Part shown: positions 34,483-44,325 of the stretch, one piece after another
Layout of the letters: every line of letters begins with the position of its first letter
Numbering within the stretch: the first letter of the stretch is position 1
NCBI GenBank assembly: GCA_963678775.2
Contig: CAXXGR010000002.1
Coordinates: forward strand, 372,001-436,000
Reading direction: 5' to 3'
Length of the DNA: 64,000 bases
Source of the DNA: JBFHIJ01 sp963678775
GTDB taxonomy: Bacteria; Bacteroidota; Ignavibacteria; Kapaibacteriales; UBA2268
Made by a program: the position numbers and the translations under genes
The notes under the pieces: model-generated
Database searches by the model: none
The model's input: the letters and a program-made list of their open reading frames with translations, nothing else
Told to the model about the DNA's origin: nothing

Positions 34483-35214
34483 ATGAAAAAACAAACAAAC
34501 TTTAAATTACCCAAATGGATCGGTGATAGATTTCAAAATATAGATAACCCCGATGTAACTGGAGACTTTACTGATGACAATGCATTTTGGTTTGTTCTAA
34601 CCGGGAAGTGCCCCTTAATCTTTGAGAAATACGCTATAATACTACACCCTTTTTGGCTAAACTATAAAGTCAAAGAAAAGGTTACTTCCGGTGCCAAAGT
34701 AAACGATAGTGGAATATTTGACGCTGACTTCAAAAGACTATCATGGGTGAAATTTTTTGAAATAAATAGTATTGATTTCAAATTTGAAACTGCATATAAA
34801 GACGTCGAACATATCATAAGTAAAATCTCCAATGCAGGGTGGCCGAAATATCTTTGGGCTCCTGCAGAAGAACATTGTGAATACAATGAAATTGACTTCT
34901 TCTTGAAAAGTGTACAGCAACTATATGGTAATAGTGAAATAAACTATTATTTTGGTCAATTTTCTACCATTAATTGGGATTCAGATATCCTTTGTCGTGA
35001 TTTGATTTCTAATTATTCCAAAGTACAAGCTGATGCTGATGTTAGATTTAGCCCAACTGCAATATTTCCGGATTCAAAAGACTGGTGTTTAGTAACTCCT
35101 TTAGATATGCCATTCACTTGCATCGGTGGTTCAGAAAAACTAGTAAAAGAAATCTTAAATAATCAATCGATTGAGATTTTTGAAATAGTCCCTAAATATG
35201 AGCTTATAAAATAA
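34483..35214 (+). CDS. Hypothetical cytoplasmic protein
   Basis: 243 residues, no signal peptide or membrane segment. It has an aromatic-rich N-terminal half (PKWIGDRFQNIDN, AFWFVLTGKCPLIFEKYAIILHPFWLNY) and a WPKYLWAPAEEHCEY segment. I do not recognise the family, though the sequence reads like a genuine folded protein. Such single cytoplasmic genes of unknown type sometimes prove to be immunity-like (SUKH and related). I see no motif to support that here. It ends 60 bases before the HEAT-like gene on the same strand. Confidence 0.75.
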   Translation: MKKQTNFKLPKWIGDRFQNIDNPDVTGDFTDDNAFWFVLTGKCPLIFEKYAIILHPFWLNYKVKEKVTSGAKVNDSGIFDADFKRLSWVKFFEINSIDFKFETAYKDVEHIISKISNAGWPKYLWAPAEEHCEYNEIDFFLKSVQQLYGNSEINYYFGQFSTINWDSDILCRDLISNYSKVQADADVRFSPTAIFPDSKDWCLVTPLDMPFTCIGGSEKLVKEILNNQSIEIFEIVPKYELIK

Positions 35215-35274
35215 AGTTTTTATTTATTTTGTAATCCTATTCAAATAATTCCTTTTGCGAGTGCAACACCCACT

Positions 35275-35772
35275 ATGCCAGAAACAATACTAGAACACAT
35301 ATTAAACAATAGCTATAAAGCGGATATGATAGATTATCTTAAGTCTAATCCGGATGATTTTGATGAGCTTATTTCGCTGTCTTTCTTGGATAAACAACCT
35401 TATTCGTGGCGTGCAGCGTGGCTTCTGCGTGACTATATCAAGATAAATGATCCTCGCATTATCCCTCACATCAACACTATAGTAGATAAGTTACCTACTG
35501 TGGGTGATAGTCAGAAACGAGAGTTTTTGACTATACTGAGGAAAATGGAACTTCCCGAAGATTTAGAAGGGAGAATCTTTGACCATTGTGTAAACATATG
35601 GGAGGATATTTCGAAACAGCCTTCGGTGCGAATTAATGCTTTAAAGTTGATTGTTAAAATTATGGAGAAACATCCCGATCTGAAAAATGAAATGTCTTTT
35701 CTGCTTCAATCGCAATATACAGATCAACTCTCCCCAGGTATCAAACATTCAATTAAAAAGCTCATAAAGTAA
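35275..35772 (+). CDS. HEAT-repeat-like helical protein
   Basis: 165 residues, all-helical. Segments WRAAWLLRDYIKINDPRIIPHINTIVDKLP and VRINALKLIVKIMEKHPDLKNEMSFLL follow the helix pairs of HEAT/ARM-type scaffolds in small Bacteroidota proteins. No catalytic motif. Such proteins usually mediate protein contacts. The preceding gene on the same strand may be co-transcribed. Confidence 0.75.
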   Translation: MPETILEHILNNSYKADMIDYLKSNPDDFDELISLSFLDKQPYSWRAAWLLRDYIKINDPRIIPHINTIVDKLPTVGDSQKREFLTILRKMELPEDLEGRIFDHCVNIWEDISKQPSVRINALKLIVKIMEKHPDLKNEMSFLLQSQYTDQLSPGIKHSIKKLIK

Positions 35773-35790
35773 AATTGTATTTGACTTCCC

Positions 35791-35979
35791 CTAAAAATAC
35801 ACTTTCCACGGAGGAATATAGCCTGAGCGTTTCGCTACTTTTTGACCATCAGGGCTAAGCACCCGGTTCGATAAATTCTTTGTTTGATCAATTGATTTTT
35901 TATCACTTGAAGAAGTTAAACAAATAAGCATTACTATATCTGAAACCAGACTAGAATACACCTTAATAAACTGTTTCAT
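35791..35979 (-). CDS. Small possible exported protein, 62 residues
   Basis: A hydrophobic stretch (SDIVMLICLTSS, about 13-24) is followed by a polar tail ending RSGYIPPWKVYF. It may be a small exported or lipid-anchored peptide or a degraded gene. No family is recognised, and the start signal is weak. Confidence 0.35.
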   Translation of the reverse strand: MKQFIKVYSSLVSDIVMLICLTSSSDKKSIDQTKNLSNRVLSPDGQKVAKRSGYIPPWKVYF

Positions 35980-36066
35980 ATCAGATTTAAAGATTAGTTG
36001 ATATCATCTTTTTAAAATATATAAAGCTTCCACTTCCTCATAAATCACACTTGTCTATCTTTGCAG

Positions 36067-37788
36067 CTATTTCGCTAAATAATTATATCCCTTACAAAAC
36101 TTACCTTCAATCTCTATAAAGAAAAGAAATGAGTTCAGGTCGGATAAGTTTAAATCCTTGCACAAGCCTGTATAGATAAGTTCGCCTGCATAGTTGTAAA
36201 GTGCAATTCTTTTATTTGGATTTGTGCGCAGCGCAGTTTGCAAATCAAAAGTGTTTGCCGTTGCTTCACCCGTAATGCCGGTAGGTATATATGCTCCAAC
36301 TGTCTTCTTTTCTAAGCTTATATATCTGTTTTTGGCGGGAATTGTAAAGTCATTTATGCTATTTGGATAGCCGATAGAAGGGAAATCATCCGGTATGTCC
36401 CAAAAGGCAGGTGTAGTATTATAAATCAAAGAAATTGGTAAACTGTCTGCAGAAAAGTCGTCGTTATCTAAATTGCCTTTTATGTTATTGTATGTTATGA
36501 GATGACCCTCGCCTTGTATATTAAACAAGCCCTGAGTAAATGATTTGCCACTAATTTCATTTGCGATTATCAGCAGCGAGTCGGTGTCTGATGAAGTATT
36601 AAAGAATCCGTATAGTTCAGTTCTGTTTCTCAAAAAAGTATTGTATGGCCCAGATGGCCCCCAATATTCATCTATCCAGATGTTTTGCACTATATTAGAT
36701 TCTATTAGATTTGCGTACGAATAATGTCCATGAAGCTGGATGTCACCGGAGAAATCAGATATTGGCTCGGATCTGTTAGTCTCCAGAGCGTAATTATATG
36801 CAATAGCATTGCCATTAGCGCCATGCTTGCAAACCATGGCGTGGCGTAGATGCCTAAAGATATTATTTTCGACCTTGCAGTCAGATGTATGATCATTTAG
36901 AGTAACTCCGTAGCCTCGTGTGCCACTGCCGTCATAAGCAAAGGCATCATGAAAATAACTGCCTGTTACTTCTATGTTTTTACTGCCGGTAATCATTACA
37001 TGACTGCAGACTGATTTGGCACTCTCCACTCCTCTTATTGCGCAGTTATAAGCTTTGGATAAGTTGATATTATATGCAGAAGCAACCTCAGGATTATCTA
37101 TGCGCTCCAGCTTAAGATATTGAATTACCACATTTTGGATTGGGAAAACTCTTCTGTATTCAGGATTTAGACCGGAATCGTAATCTAATAATATTTTTTC
37201 CTTAGTAAATATAGTATCTTCGCTGCAATGGTCAATAGTAAGGTACTGACCTACAGAGTGTTTCGCCCAGTCCGCAGGATTAGTGTCCCATGCTCCATTC
37301 TGCTGACGAAGCTCTATAAAATCCATCGATTGTAAATCAGGTATATCTTTAGAGATTAAATATTTTGTATTGCGTTTAGGAGGCTCGCTTAAGGAGGTAA
37401 AATTACTTTCTGCTGTACCGTTTATATTGATGCATGACTTTGCTGTGCCGGAAAAATCAAATAGTAAAGTTGATTGTTGCGAATCATATCCGGAGATAAT
37501 TATATTAGATTTTAAGCGAACCGGGGCACGAAATAAATAAGTACCTGTTTCAAACAGTAGCATCGCAGGAGAATCTACAGAATCTATAAAATCATTAAAT
37601 ATCGCTGAGTTATCAGTTTTTCCAAGATTATCAAAATTCAGCTCGGAGGCTTTATATATTGGTATGTCAGATGAGATAGAGTGGTGCAAGCCATAGTCTC
37701 TGTTTTCAAATAGAATAGAAGCAAGATCCCGGGGCATTGCAATAGAAGAACTTACTAATAGCAACAATAAATAAAATAGTCTTTTCAT
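36067..37788 (-). CDS. Exported right-handed beta-helix protein
   Basis: 573 residues with a signal peptide (about 1-17). The body is a right-handed parallel beta-helix of the pectate-lyase type: repeated short strands with NI.V.GS.F.., SDCKVENNIFRH, GNAIAYNYA, ANLIESNIVQN, NTFLRNRTE and LITYNNIKG. The start (DNSAIFNDFID..PAMLLFETGTYLFRAPVRLKSNIIISGYDS) matches the capping region of such proteins. The C-terminus (KRIALYNYAGELIYTGL...FLFFIEIEGKFCKGYNYLAK) looks like a degenerate type IX sorting domain. Probably a secreted polysaccharide-binding or -cleaving protein; no catalytic residues can be assigned. Confidence 0.8.
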   Translation of the reverse strand: MKRLFYLLLLLVSSSIAMPRDLASILFENRDYGLHHSISSDIPIYKASELNFDNLGKTDNSAIFNDFIDSVDSPAMLLFETGTYLFRAPVRLKSNIIISGYDSQQSTLLFDFSGTAKSCININGTAESNFTSLSEPPKRNTKYLISKDIPDLQSMDFIELRQQNGAWDTNPADWAKHSVGQYLTIDHCSEDTIFTKEKILLDYDSGLNPEYRRVFPIQNVVIQYLKLERIDNPEVASAYNINLSKAYNCAIRGVESAKSVCSHVMITGSKNIEVTGSYFHDAFAYDGSGTRGYGVTLNDHTSDCKVENNIFRHLRHAMVCKHGANGNAIAYNYALETNRSEPISDFSGDIQLHGHYSYANLIESNIVQNIWIDEYWGPSGPYNTFLRNRTELYGFFNTSSDTDSLLIIANEISGKSFTQGLFNIQGEGHLITYNNIKGNLDNDDFSADSLPISLIYNTTPAFWDIPDDFPSIGYPNSINDFTIPAKNRYISLEKKTVGAYIPTGITGEATANTFDLQTALRTNPNKRIALYNYAGELIYTGLCKDLNLSDLNSFLFFIEIEGKFCKGYNYLAK

Positions 37789-37810
37789 AAGTGTCTTCCC
37801 TTAGATAAAA

Positions 37811-37834
37811 TAGAGGCTGCCTTAAGACAGCCTA
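37811..37834 (-). terminator. Possible terminator after the Fn3-like gene
   Basis: AGGCTG and CAGCCT form a six-base stem around an eight-base loop, with a short T-rich tail on the minus strand. Confidence 0.45.
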
Positions 37835-37845
37835 AGATAAAAAGT

Positions 37846-38121
37846 TTACTCATATTTAACCGGGCGTTCCCATTTTTGTGGAGGCTCCGACCAAGGCCCA
37901 TTATTCGGATCGCGTTTCCCAGCTACAATAGCGTAACCCTCTGACATAGGCGCGTTAACAAAAGAGAAGCTGGTTATAGTTGTAGTGCCAAGCTGTTCCC
38001 AAGGACCTTCCTCTGAACTGGAGATTTTAACTTCATAACTATCGGCACCTACTACAGTGTCCCAAGTCATAATACCTGTTGATATGTCAAACTCAACGTT
38101 TTGTGGGGCTTCCATAAACAT
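37846..38121 (-). CDS. Short fibronectin-III-like protein
   Basis: 91 residues, no signal peptide. The pattern APQNVEFDISTGIMTWDTVVGADSYEVKISSSEEGPWEQLGTTTITSFSF is that of one Fn3 domain, and the protein ends RPVKYE. Its ATG shares a base with the stop of the TPR gene (TAATG). A truncated 17-codon copy follows the paralogous TPR gene upstream (39259-39312), so TPR and Fn3 genes were duplicated as a pair. Cytoplasmic location would be unusual for Fn3. Confidence 0.7.
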   Translation of the reverse strand: MFMEAPQNVEFDISTGIMTWDTVVGADSYEVKISSSEEGPWEQLGTTTITSFSFVNAPMSEGYAIVAGKRDPNNGPWSEPPQKWERPVKYE

Positions 38122-39251
38122 TATCCTTTTTTAGATTTCAAAAATTTAAAATATCCAATGTAAAGTATTAGGACTATTAGTACTGAAAGTATAATAAGAT
38201 AATATATTTTATTACCCTTCTTATTGTCAGTATTTTTGTGATTATCAGAATTGGTTTTATCTAAGGCCTCGCGAATAAGCATGTCATTGGCATTAGCTAA
38301 AGAATCCTTGAGTTTATTATATAAGTTATTAGTAGCCTTTTGACTGTCATAATGTTTTAGTTCTGATTGTAGTGAAGCTAAGTCCTTAAGCAAACCGATA
38401 GTTAGGGAAATATTATTCGTTTGATTTGCTAAGCGTAAAGCTTCGTGCAAATAAGAAGTATCTTTGATCACTTGTGCCTTAAGGGATAATAAATATGGCA
38501 TAAGATTTACTTTGTTATACTTAATCGCAATCCTTTCCAAAGAGTCTACTGTTGCAATAGATACATCTTTATGTATTTCCTGCCTTACAGAGTAATAGTT
38601 CAATGGATAGGTTAAGATTAGATTATTTCCCAAATTATTATATAAGCTACTTGCTTTTTCGTAATAAATAAGAGCCGAATCGTATTCCTGTTTTGTATAA
38701 TAGTACAGTCCATACTTATTATAGACATCTTCTTTCTCCTGAATCGAAGCTATAGCATTAGCATAGTCAATATTCGCTTTTGCTTTTTCAAATTGATTTA
38801 TATTTAAATATAATGATGCAATATCCAAACGGAGCTTTAGGATTCGTGAAGTGTCATATACAGAAACATATTGTTGCTCTTTCCGGAGATATTTTAAAGA
38901 TTTTTCGGTCTGCCCCAAATCTTCATATTGTGAAGATAAATGATCATATATTGCACAAGTTATCGCAGAATCATGTATCTTTTCAACTAACAGCTCTGCT
39001 TTATGTAGGTATCTCAGCCTTTCTTTTATATTGCCTTGGAAACTTTTCATGCTTGCAAGATCTATTAGAGCTACCGTCTCTCTTCTTACATCAAGAATAT
39101 CTCTATATTCTCTTAAAGCTATATTAAATAATACTTCAGCACTGTCTAAATTCTCACGATAAATACTCCAAGCAGCTTGATGCTCCACAGACAGCTCATC
39201 ATAAGTAATTGACATCATAGAAACAAGAGTAAGAAAAAAATAAATTTTCAC
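38121..39251 (-). CDS. TPR protein with C-terminal membrane anchor, copy B
   Basis: 376 residues from a GTG. Several TPR-type helix pairs (SAEVLFNIALREYRDILD, GNIKERLRYLHKAELLVEK, GQTEKSLKYLRKEQQYV, FEKAKANIDYANAI, EYDSALIYYEKASSLY) are followed by a charged linker and a membrane segment (YYLIILSVLIVLILYIGYF, about 350-368). The resemblance to sensor-kinase-type TPR regions is clear, but no kinase or DNA-binding domain is attached. It is about 75 percent identical by eye to the copy at 39312. Role unknown; probably a membrane-tethered scaffold. Confidence 0.78.
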   Translation of the reverse strand: MKIYFFLTLVSMMSITYDELSVEHQAAWSIYRENLDSAEVLFNIALREYRDILDVRRETVALIDLASMKSFQGNIKERLRYLHKAELLVEKIHDSAITCAIYDHLSSQYEDLGQTEKSLKYLRKEQQYVSVYDTSRILKLRLDIASLYLNINQFEKAKANIDYANAIASIQEKEDVYNKYGLYYYTKQEYDSALIYYEKASSLYNNLGNNLILTYPLNYYSVRQEIHKDVSIATVDSLERIAIKYNKVNLMPYLLSLKAQVIKDTSYLHEALRLANQTNNISLTIGLLKDLASLQSELKHYDSQKATNNLYNKLKDSLANANDMLIREALDKTNSDNHKNTDNKKGNKIYYLIILSVLIVLILYIGYFKFLKSKKG

Positions 39252-39258
39252 TGTATTC

Positions 39259-39312
39259 TTACCTGTCTTGGATGCACATACGAAAAACGTTTTGTGGGAC
39301 TTCCATAAACAT
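39259..39312 (-). pseudogene. Remnant of an Fn3-like gene
   Basis: The frame starting at the TPR-gene stop (TAATG) reads MFMEVPQNVFRMCIQDR and stops. The first nine residues match the start of the Fn3-like gene at 38121 (MFMEAPQNV). The rest has been lost, apparently by deletion up to the next TPR copy. Confidence 0.7.
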
Positions 39313-40442
39313 TATCCTTTTTTAGATTTCAAATATTTATTATATCCGATGTAAAGCATTAAGACTAAAAGCAATGAAAGTATAATAAGATAATACTTGT
39401 TATAACTATTCTTATTGTCAGCGTTTTTGTTATTATCAGTATTTGCGCTATCTAAAGCCTCGCGAATAAGCATGTTATTAGCATTAGCTAAAGAATCCTT
39501 GAGTTTATTATATAAGTTATTAGTAGCCTTTTGACTGTCATAATGCTTTAGTTCTGATTGCAGTGAGGCTAATTCTTTAAGCAAACCGATAGTTATGGGA
39601 ATATTATTCGTTTGATTTGCTAAACGTAAAGCTTCGTGCAAATATGAAGTATCTTTGAGTACATGTGCCTTAAGTGATAGTAAATATGGCATAAGGTTTA
39701 CTTTGTTATATTTAGCCACACTCTTTTCCAAAGAATCTACTGTTGCAACAGATACATCATTATAGATTTCCTGCCTGACAGTGTAATAGTTTAATGTAGA
39801 TTTTAAGTTTACTCTATTTTCCCGAACATTATATATCGTACTTGCTTTTTCGTAATAAATAAGAGCCGAATCGTATTCCTTTTTCGTATAATAATAAATT
39901 CCATATTTATTATAGACATCTTCTTTTTCTGAAAAATAAGCTATAGCATTAGCATAGTCAATATTAGCTTTTGCTTTATCAAATTGATTTATATTTAAAT
40001 ATAATTCTGCTATATCTAAACGTAGCTTTATTATTTGTGTAGTGTCATATATAGAAACATATTGTTGCTCTTTTCGAAGATAATCTAAAGATTTTTCGGT
40101 CTGTCCCAATTCGTCATATAGAAAATATAAATTCTCATATAATATACTTATTATAGTAGAATCATTTATTTTTTCAACTAACCTCTCTGCTTTATGTAGG
40201 TGTCGCAGCCTTTCCGGTATATTGCCTTGGTTTTTTTTTAAGTTTGCAAGATCTATCAGAGCTACAGACTCTCTTCTTATGTCAAGTATGTCTCTATATT
40301 CGCTTAGAGCAATCTTAAACAAAGTTTCTGCGCTGTCTAAATTCTCACGATATATACTCCAAGCAGCTTGATGCTCCTCAGACAGTTCATCATAAGTAAT
40401 TGACATCAAGGAAATAAGAGTAAGAAAAAAATAAAATTTCAC
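39312..40442 (-). CDS. TPR protein with C-terminal membrane anchor, copy A
   Basis: 376 residues from the GTG at 40442, chosen because it matches the start of the paralog; the open frame continues 31 codons further without a good start. Layout is as in copy B: TPR-like helix pairs to about 330, a charged, Asn-rich linker, and membrane segment YYLIILSLLLVLMLYIGY. The two copies are least similar in the linker and the YNN/NVREN loop near residue 205. It is the upstream gene of the duplicated pair. Confidence 0.78.
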   Translation of the reverse strand: MKFYFFLTLISLMSITYDELSEEHQAAWSIYRENLDSAETLFKIALSEYRDILDIRRESVALIDLANLKKNQGNIPERLRHLHKAERLVEKINDSTIISILYENLYFLYDELGQTEKSLDYLRKEQQYVSIYDTTQIIKLRLDIAELYLNINQFDKAKANIDYANAIAYFSEKEDVYNKYGIYYYTKKEYDSALIYYEKASTIYNVRENRVNLKSTLNYYTVRQEIYNDVSVATVDSLEKSVAKYNKVNLMPYLLSLKAHVLKDTSYLHEALRLANQTNNIPITIGLLKELASLQSELKHYDSQKATNNLYNKLKDSLANANNMLIREALDSANTDNNKNADNKNSYNKYYLIILSLLLVLMLYIGYNKYLKSKKG

Positions 40443-40609
40443 TGCATTTTTACCTATTTTGTATACACATACGAAATATGCTAAATATATATCGTAAAGG
40501 CAAATAAAATTAACGTATGACAGAAGCAAGCACAAAATTGACGGAACGAACTATTCTCTATTTTCAGTGTACTATTGACATTGTTATAAAGGAATAATAG
40601 GGTAAAGGT

Positions 40610-41170
40610 ATGGGACTAAAAGTGATACAGAGAAGCATGAACGGCTTAGTACTCTTCGAGGCACAAGTATTTAGAGACGAGCGTGGATATTTTATGGAAT
40701 CATTTAGAGCAGATCAATTTGAAGAGTTAGGACTTCCTACCCAATTTGTACAGGACAACCATTCTTGCTCAGCAAAAAATGTTATACGCGGGCTACATTT
40801 CCAGTGGAACACGCCCCAAGGCAAACTGATTAGAGTAACTAATGGAGCAGCTTTTGTAGTCGAAGCCGATTTACGCAAAAACTCTGCAACATTTGGTAAG
40901 TGGAAAGGATTTGAAATATCAAAAGAAAACAACCATATCCTTTGGGTTCCGCCGGGTTTTGCTAATGGCTTTGTTGCCTTGGAAGAAGCCACAGAAATGC
41001 AATATAAATGCACAGCAGTGTGGAATCCGAAAGGAGAAAACAATATACGCTGGAATGATGGAACACTTAATATTGATTGGGGTATAGATAATCCCATTGT
41101 ATCTGAGAGAGATAGTAATGCTTTGACCTTTAATCAGTGGATAGAGCTGCCTGAAAGTAACAACTTTTAA
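40610..41170 (+). CDS. rfbC: dTDP-4-dehydrorhamnose 3,5-epimerase
   Basis: 186 residues, family length. Cupin fold with the catalytic His63 in RGLHFQ and Tyr132 in MQYKCTAVWNP, and the RDERGYFMESF and WVPPGFANGFVALEE motifs. It makes dTDP-4-keto-L-rhamnose in dTDP-rhamnose synthesis for surface polysaccharide. The other rml genes (A, B, D) are not in the window, so it stands alone. GGTAAAGGT precedes the ATG. Confidence 0.95.
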   Translation: MGLKVIQRSMNGLVLFEAQVFRDERGYFMESFRADQFEELGLPTQFVQDNHSCSAKNVIRGLHFQWNTPQGKLIRVTNGAAFVVEADLRKNSATFGKWKGFEISKENNHILWVPPGFANGFVALEEATEMQYKCTAVWNPKGENNIRWNDGTLNIDWGIDNPIVSERDSNALTFNQWIELPESNNF

Positions 41171-41442
41171 ATGGGTTTTCGGCAACGAAAAGCCGGAGTG
41201 TGTAGCTTTCTGTATAACAAGCAAAATTATATCAGGGATATTTATTTCTTTATGTGTCTTTCTTTATATAGCTTTTTGTGCAAATCATATTATGATATAC
41301 ATAAAATATTTAATCCTGCTATCTAGCGAATTTAAAAACTAAATCCACTATAATATGGTATAAAAAGAGCAAATGCTTTGTGCTTTTTGCTAATAATATT
41401 ATATATTATGCAATCTTGGACATAATAATCTGCGAGGAAAAT

Positions 41443-44205
41443 ATGAAGAAAATGCTTGCTTTGATTTTGCTATTAATTATTGCATTCAACTTAAATCTTA
41501 CAGCAAATTTACCACATCCGTATAATACTAAATTTGAGTTAGGCAAAGTCGGAGAGATGCCCGTATCGTGGCTAATTACCAGAAATACAGCAGATAGAGG
41601 ATTTATTTTGCAAACAACAGACAAAGAGTCTATGCAAGGTAAGTACTCCGCAGAGCTGTCGAATTTTGATATTTCTGATTCACTCCCGGCAAAAGAAAAG
41701 GAAGGCGTGTTTAAGCAAGAATTAGATGCATTTGCTTTTAGAGGAAAATTTGTAAAACTCAGTGCTTATGTCAAATCGCAATTTATAAATATCTCCTCAA
41801 CTGCTGATTTATGGGTAAATATTTTTAGAGGTACAGACCCGCTTGATGTTGTGAAAGCTACATCCCCATTAGAAACAAGTAAAGTGGGCGATTGGAATAA
41901 ATTTGAATTAGAGTTTTATGTACCATTAGAAGCTGATAAAATAAGCTACGGTGCTTCTATGATTGGTAGTGGTAGGATATGGGTAGATGATTTTACTTTT
42001 TCACTAGTTCATACAAATCAAAATAATCTAAATACTGCTTCTTCGCTTAGCTCAGGGCAGCAAGAATATCTTAAGATATTTGCTGACTTATTTGGATATA
42101 TGAGATATTATTCTTCCCAATCAAAAATTCTAGATATAAACTGGGATAATTTATTGCTTCATGGTATCAATGCGTCACTCCATTCCAAAAATGATATTGA
42201 CTTTTTAGCGCAATTAAATCCAATATGCAATTACACTCTCCCCGGTATCAGTTTTGCAACTAAAAAGGCAGATTTGAAACTAAACAAAAAACCTACCGGA
42301 GCTTTGGATAACGTAGTTATGGCAATGATGCACAGTGGCTTACCGGAACTAAAGCAAGATGATAATTTTGCTTCTTCCAATATTAACATTATGAATTCGC
42401 AAAGACGCTCAAAAGGCTCCGCGATGCAAATAATAAGTCTTAGTGATTTCAAAGCAGGCCAACTTCATTTGTCGTTAGATGCTTCTCTGGATTCTAAATT
42501 GGCAGCTTCTCGTGGCGAAATATGGGTTAGGATTAATGGCATCAATGGTAAACCATTAGCAAAGTTTGTTGCTGATGATATTCAAATAACAGATAAAAAT
42601 CTTAAACAATATACTACTGTAATTGACTTTCCTGAAAACACTCAGACCATTAACATTGCTCTTATTCTAAATGGAGATGGCCGGGCAGTCTTTGATAACA
42701 TTAAAACAAGAATTGTTTCCCAAGGTCATGATTTGCCATTTAGTCTGTTTAATCCAAACTTTGACGAAATAGATGAGAATGGTAAGCCTGCAAAGTGGCG
42801 AGTACCTGAAGTATCTGAAATGGCCGGCTATAAAGTCTATGTAGAGAATAGTAATAAGAGCAATTATTTGGTAATAGAAACTGATGAATCAGAATCATTG
42901 GAGTTCCCAAACCCGGGAGAAACATTAGCTGTTAAGCTTAAAGAAAATCTTTGGGTAAATATCCCTCTGTCCTTTTACTCTGATGGATACAGTTTGCTAC
43001 CTAAAGCTGTAAAACCAATTTATAATACAGGTAGAGATAGTAACTATGTATTCTTAGAAGCGGATTTAAATGCAAGACTTGCGATTGGGATTAACTTATG
43101 GAACGCAGTTCGATTTTTTGATAAGTCAGAGACCGCTCCTAAATCAGAGCAAGATTTGTCTATCTTGTTAAATGACATAGCAAAAGTAAACACTAAAGAA
43201 GGCTTTTTACAGGTATTAAGTGAGTTTATCTTCAAATCCAATCATCCTAATTCAAGGATTTGGAAAGGAGAAGATGAACTTATAGAATATATGCCTTTTT
43301 TGGTTGAATACTACAATAATCAGTATATAATTACGAAGGTGCATCCTTCTGTTGAGAATATTAACCCGGGTGACCGTATAGTAAAAATAAATGGAATGCC
43401 TATAAAAGAGCTAATAGACAAAAAACTGGAAACTATAAATCCGGCAAACAATGTTGAAAACAGATATGCTAAAGCTTGGAATTTGATTAGCACTGACACT
43501 TATTCTAATCCGCAGATTGAGTTGGAGCTTAAAAAACCTGACGACGAGATATACACAGCAAGTGTCAAGCAAAACTTAGTGCTCGGCGAGCTTAAATATT
43601 TCTTGCCTGAAAGGATAGCATTGCTCGATAGTTCCATTATTTACATCGATGCTTGTGCCGTAGAAGACAAAGAATTAGCAAAAATGCTAGATGGACTTCA
43701 AAATTATGAAGGAATTATTTTAGATATGCGAGGTGCTGCTTTAATCTCAGAGCATTTCTTATCCTTCTTTACAAAAGATACAATAGCAAGCTACAAAGGG
43801 GAAAGCTTTACTTATTACAGAGCTGACAGAGCTGCCAAGCGAGACACAATAGGTGGTGACCTGTTGCCTGATCAAAAGCAGTTCAAAGCTAAATTAACTT
43901 TGCTTGTAGATGAAAAGTCCCAAGGATTTTCTGAAGCTATTCTACTAATGGCTAAAAATGCAAAAATAGCAAAATCCTTTGGTAAAAAAACTGCAGGAGC
44001 AGCTGTCTTAGATGATATTGTAAACCTTGCCGGCAATTATTATTTCACTATGCCTGCTTTAAAGCTACTTTACAAGGATAAAGAAATTAAAGGCACTTTA
44101 GAACCAGATGTAATAGTAGATGACAATCCTATCTATAAAGCATTAGATAGAGATATTTTAATGGAAGAAGCTTTGCGTTATTTACAATCAGAAATAAAGA
44201 AATAA
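41443..44205 (+). CDS. Large exported S41-like (tail-protease) protein with degenerate active site
   Basis: 920 residues from the ATG at 41443, which has GAGGAAA upstream and gives a clean signal peptide. Residues about 30-200 and 300-450 resemble beta-sandwich carbohydrate-binding-like regions. A PDZ-like segment (HPSVENINPGDRIVKINGMPIKELI, about 650) leads to an S41 core (GIILDMRGAALIS, LTLLVDEKSQGFSEAI, SFGKKTAGAAV). Aligned to the active protease at 22048, the nucleophile position (GSASASE) is Gly here (SQGFSE) and the Lys (FGKG) becomes Ala (AGAA). It may be a non-catalytic or altered relative. Exported; target unknown. Confidence 0.75.
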   Translation: MKKMLALILLLIIAFNLNLTANLPHPYNTKFELGKVGEMPVSWLITRNTADRGFILQTTDKESMQGKYSAELSNFDISDSLPAKEKEGVFKQELDAFAFRGKFVKLSAYVKSQFINISSTADLWVNIFRGTDPLDVVKATSPLETSKVGDWNKFELEFYVPLEADKISYGASMIGSGRIWVDDFTFSLVHTNQNNLNTASSLSSGQQEYLKIFADLFGYMRYYSSQSKILDINWDNLLLHGINASLHSKNDIDFLAQLNPICNYTLPGISFATKKADLKLNKKPTGALDNVVMAMMHSGLPELKQDDNFASSNINIMNSQRRSKGSAMQIISLSDFKAGQLHLSLDASLDSKLAASRGEIWVRINGINGKPLAKFVADDIQITDKNLKQYTTVIDFPENTQTINIALILNGDGRAVFDNIKTRIVSQGHDLPFSLFNPNFDEIDENGKPAKWRVPEVSEMAGYKVYVENSNKSNYLVIETDESESLEFPNPGETLAVKLKENLWVNIPLSFYSDGYSLLPKAVKPIYNTGRDSNYVFLEADLNARLAIGINLWNAVRFFDKSETAPKSEQDLSILLNDIAKVNTKEGFLQVLSEFIFKSNHPNSRIWKGEDELIEYMPFLVEYYNNQYIITKVHPSVENINPGDRIVKINGMPIKELIDKKLETINPANNVENRYAKAWNLISTDTYSNPQIELELKKPDDEIYTASVKQNLVLGELKYFLPERIALLDSSIIYIDACAVEDKELAKMLDGLQNYEGIILDMRGAALISEHFLSFFTKDTIASYKGESFTYYRADRAAKRDTIGGDLLPDQKQFKAKLTLLVDEKSQGFSEAILLMAKNAKIAKSFGKKTAGAAVLDDIVNLAGNYYFTMPALKLLYKDKEIKGTLEPDVIVDDNPIYKALDRDILMEEALRYLQSEIKK

Positions 44206-44273
44206 TCTTTTAGCTAAAAAAAGTGTGGCTATTGATCAACCTGAGTTGAATGTAGATTTTGTTTATTTTGTAG

Positions 44274-44308
44274 AAAGGGAAGCTGATTTATATCAACTTC
44301 CCTTTTTC
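44274..44308 (+). terminator. Terminator after the S41-like gene
   Basis: AAAGGGAAG pairs with CTTCCCTTT around a 14-base loop and is followed by Ts. Confidence 0.75.
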
Positions 44309-44325
44309 TAAATATTTATGCTATT

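Noticed and set aside
40714..41224. Minus-strand open frames across rfbC
   Set aside because: Antisense to an intact, motif-confirmed gene; no start signals.
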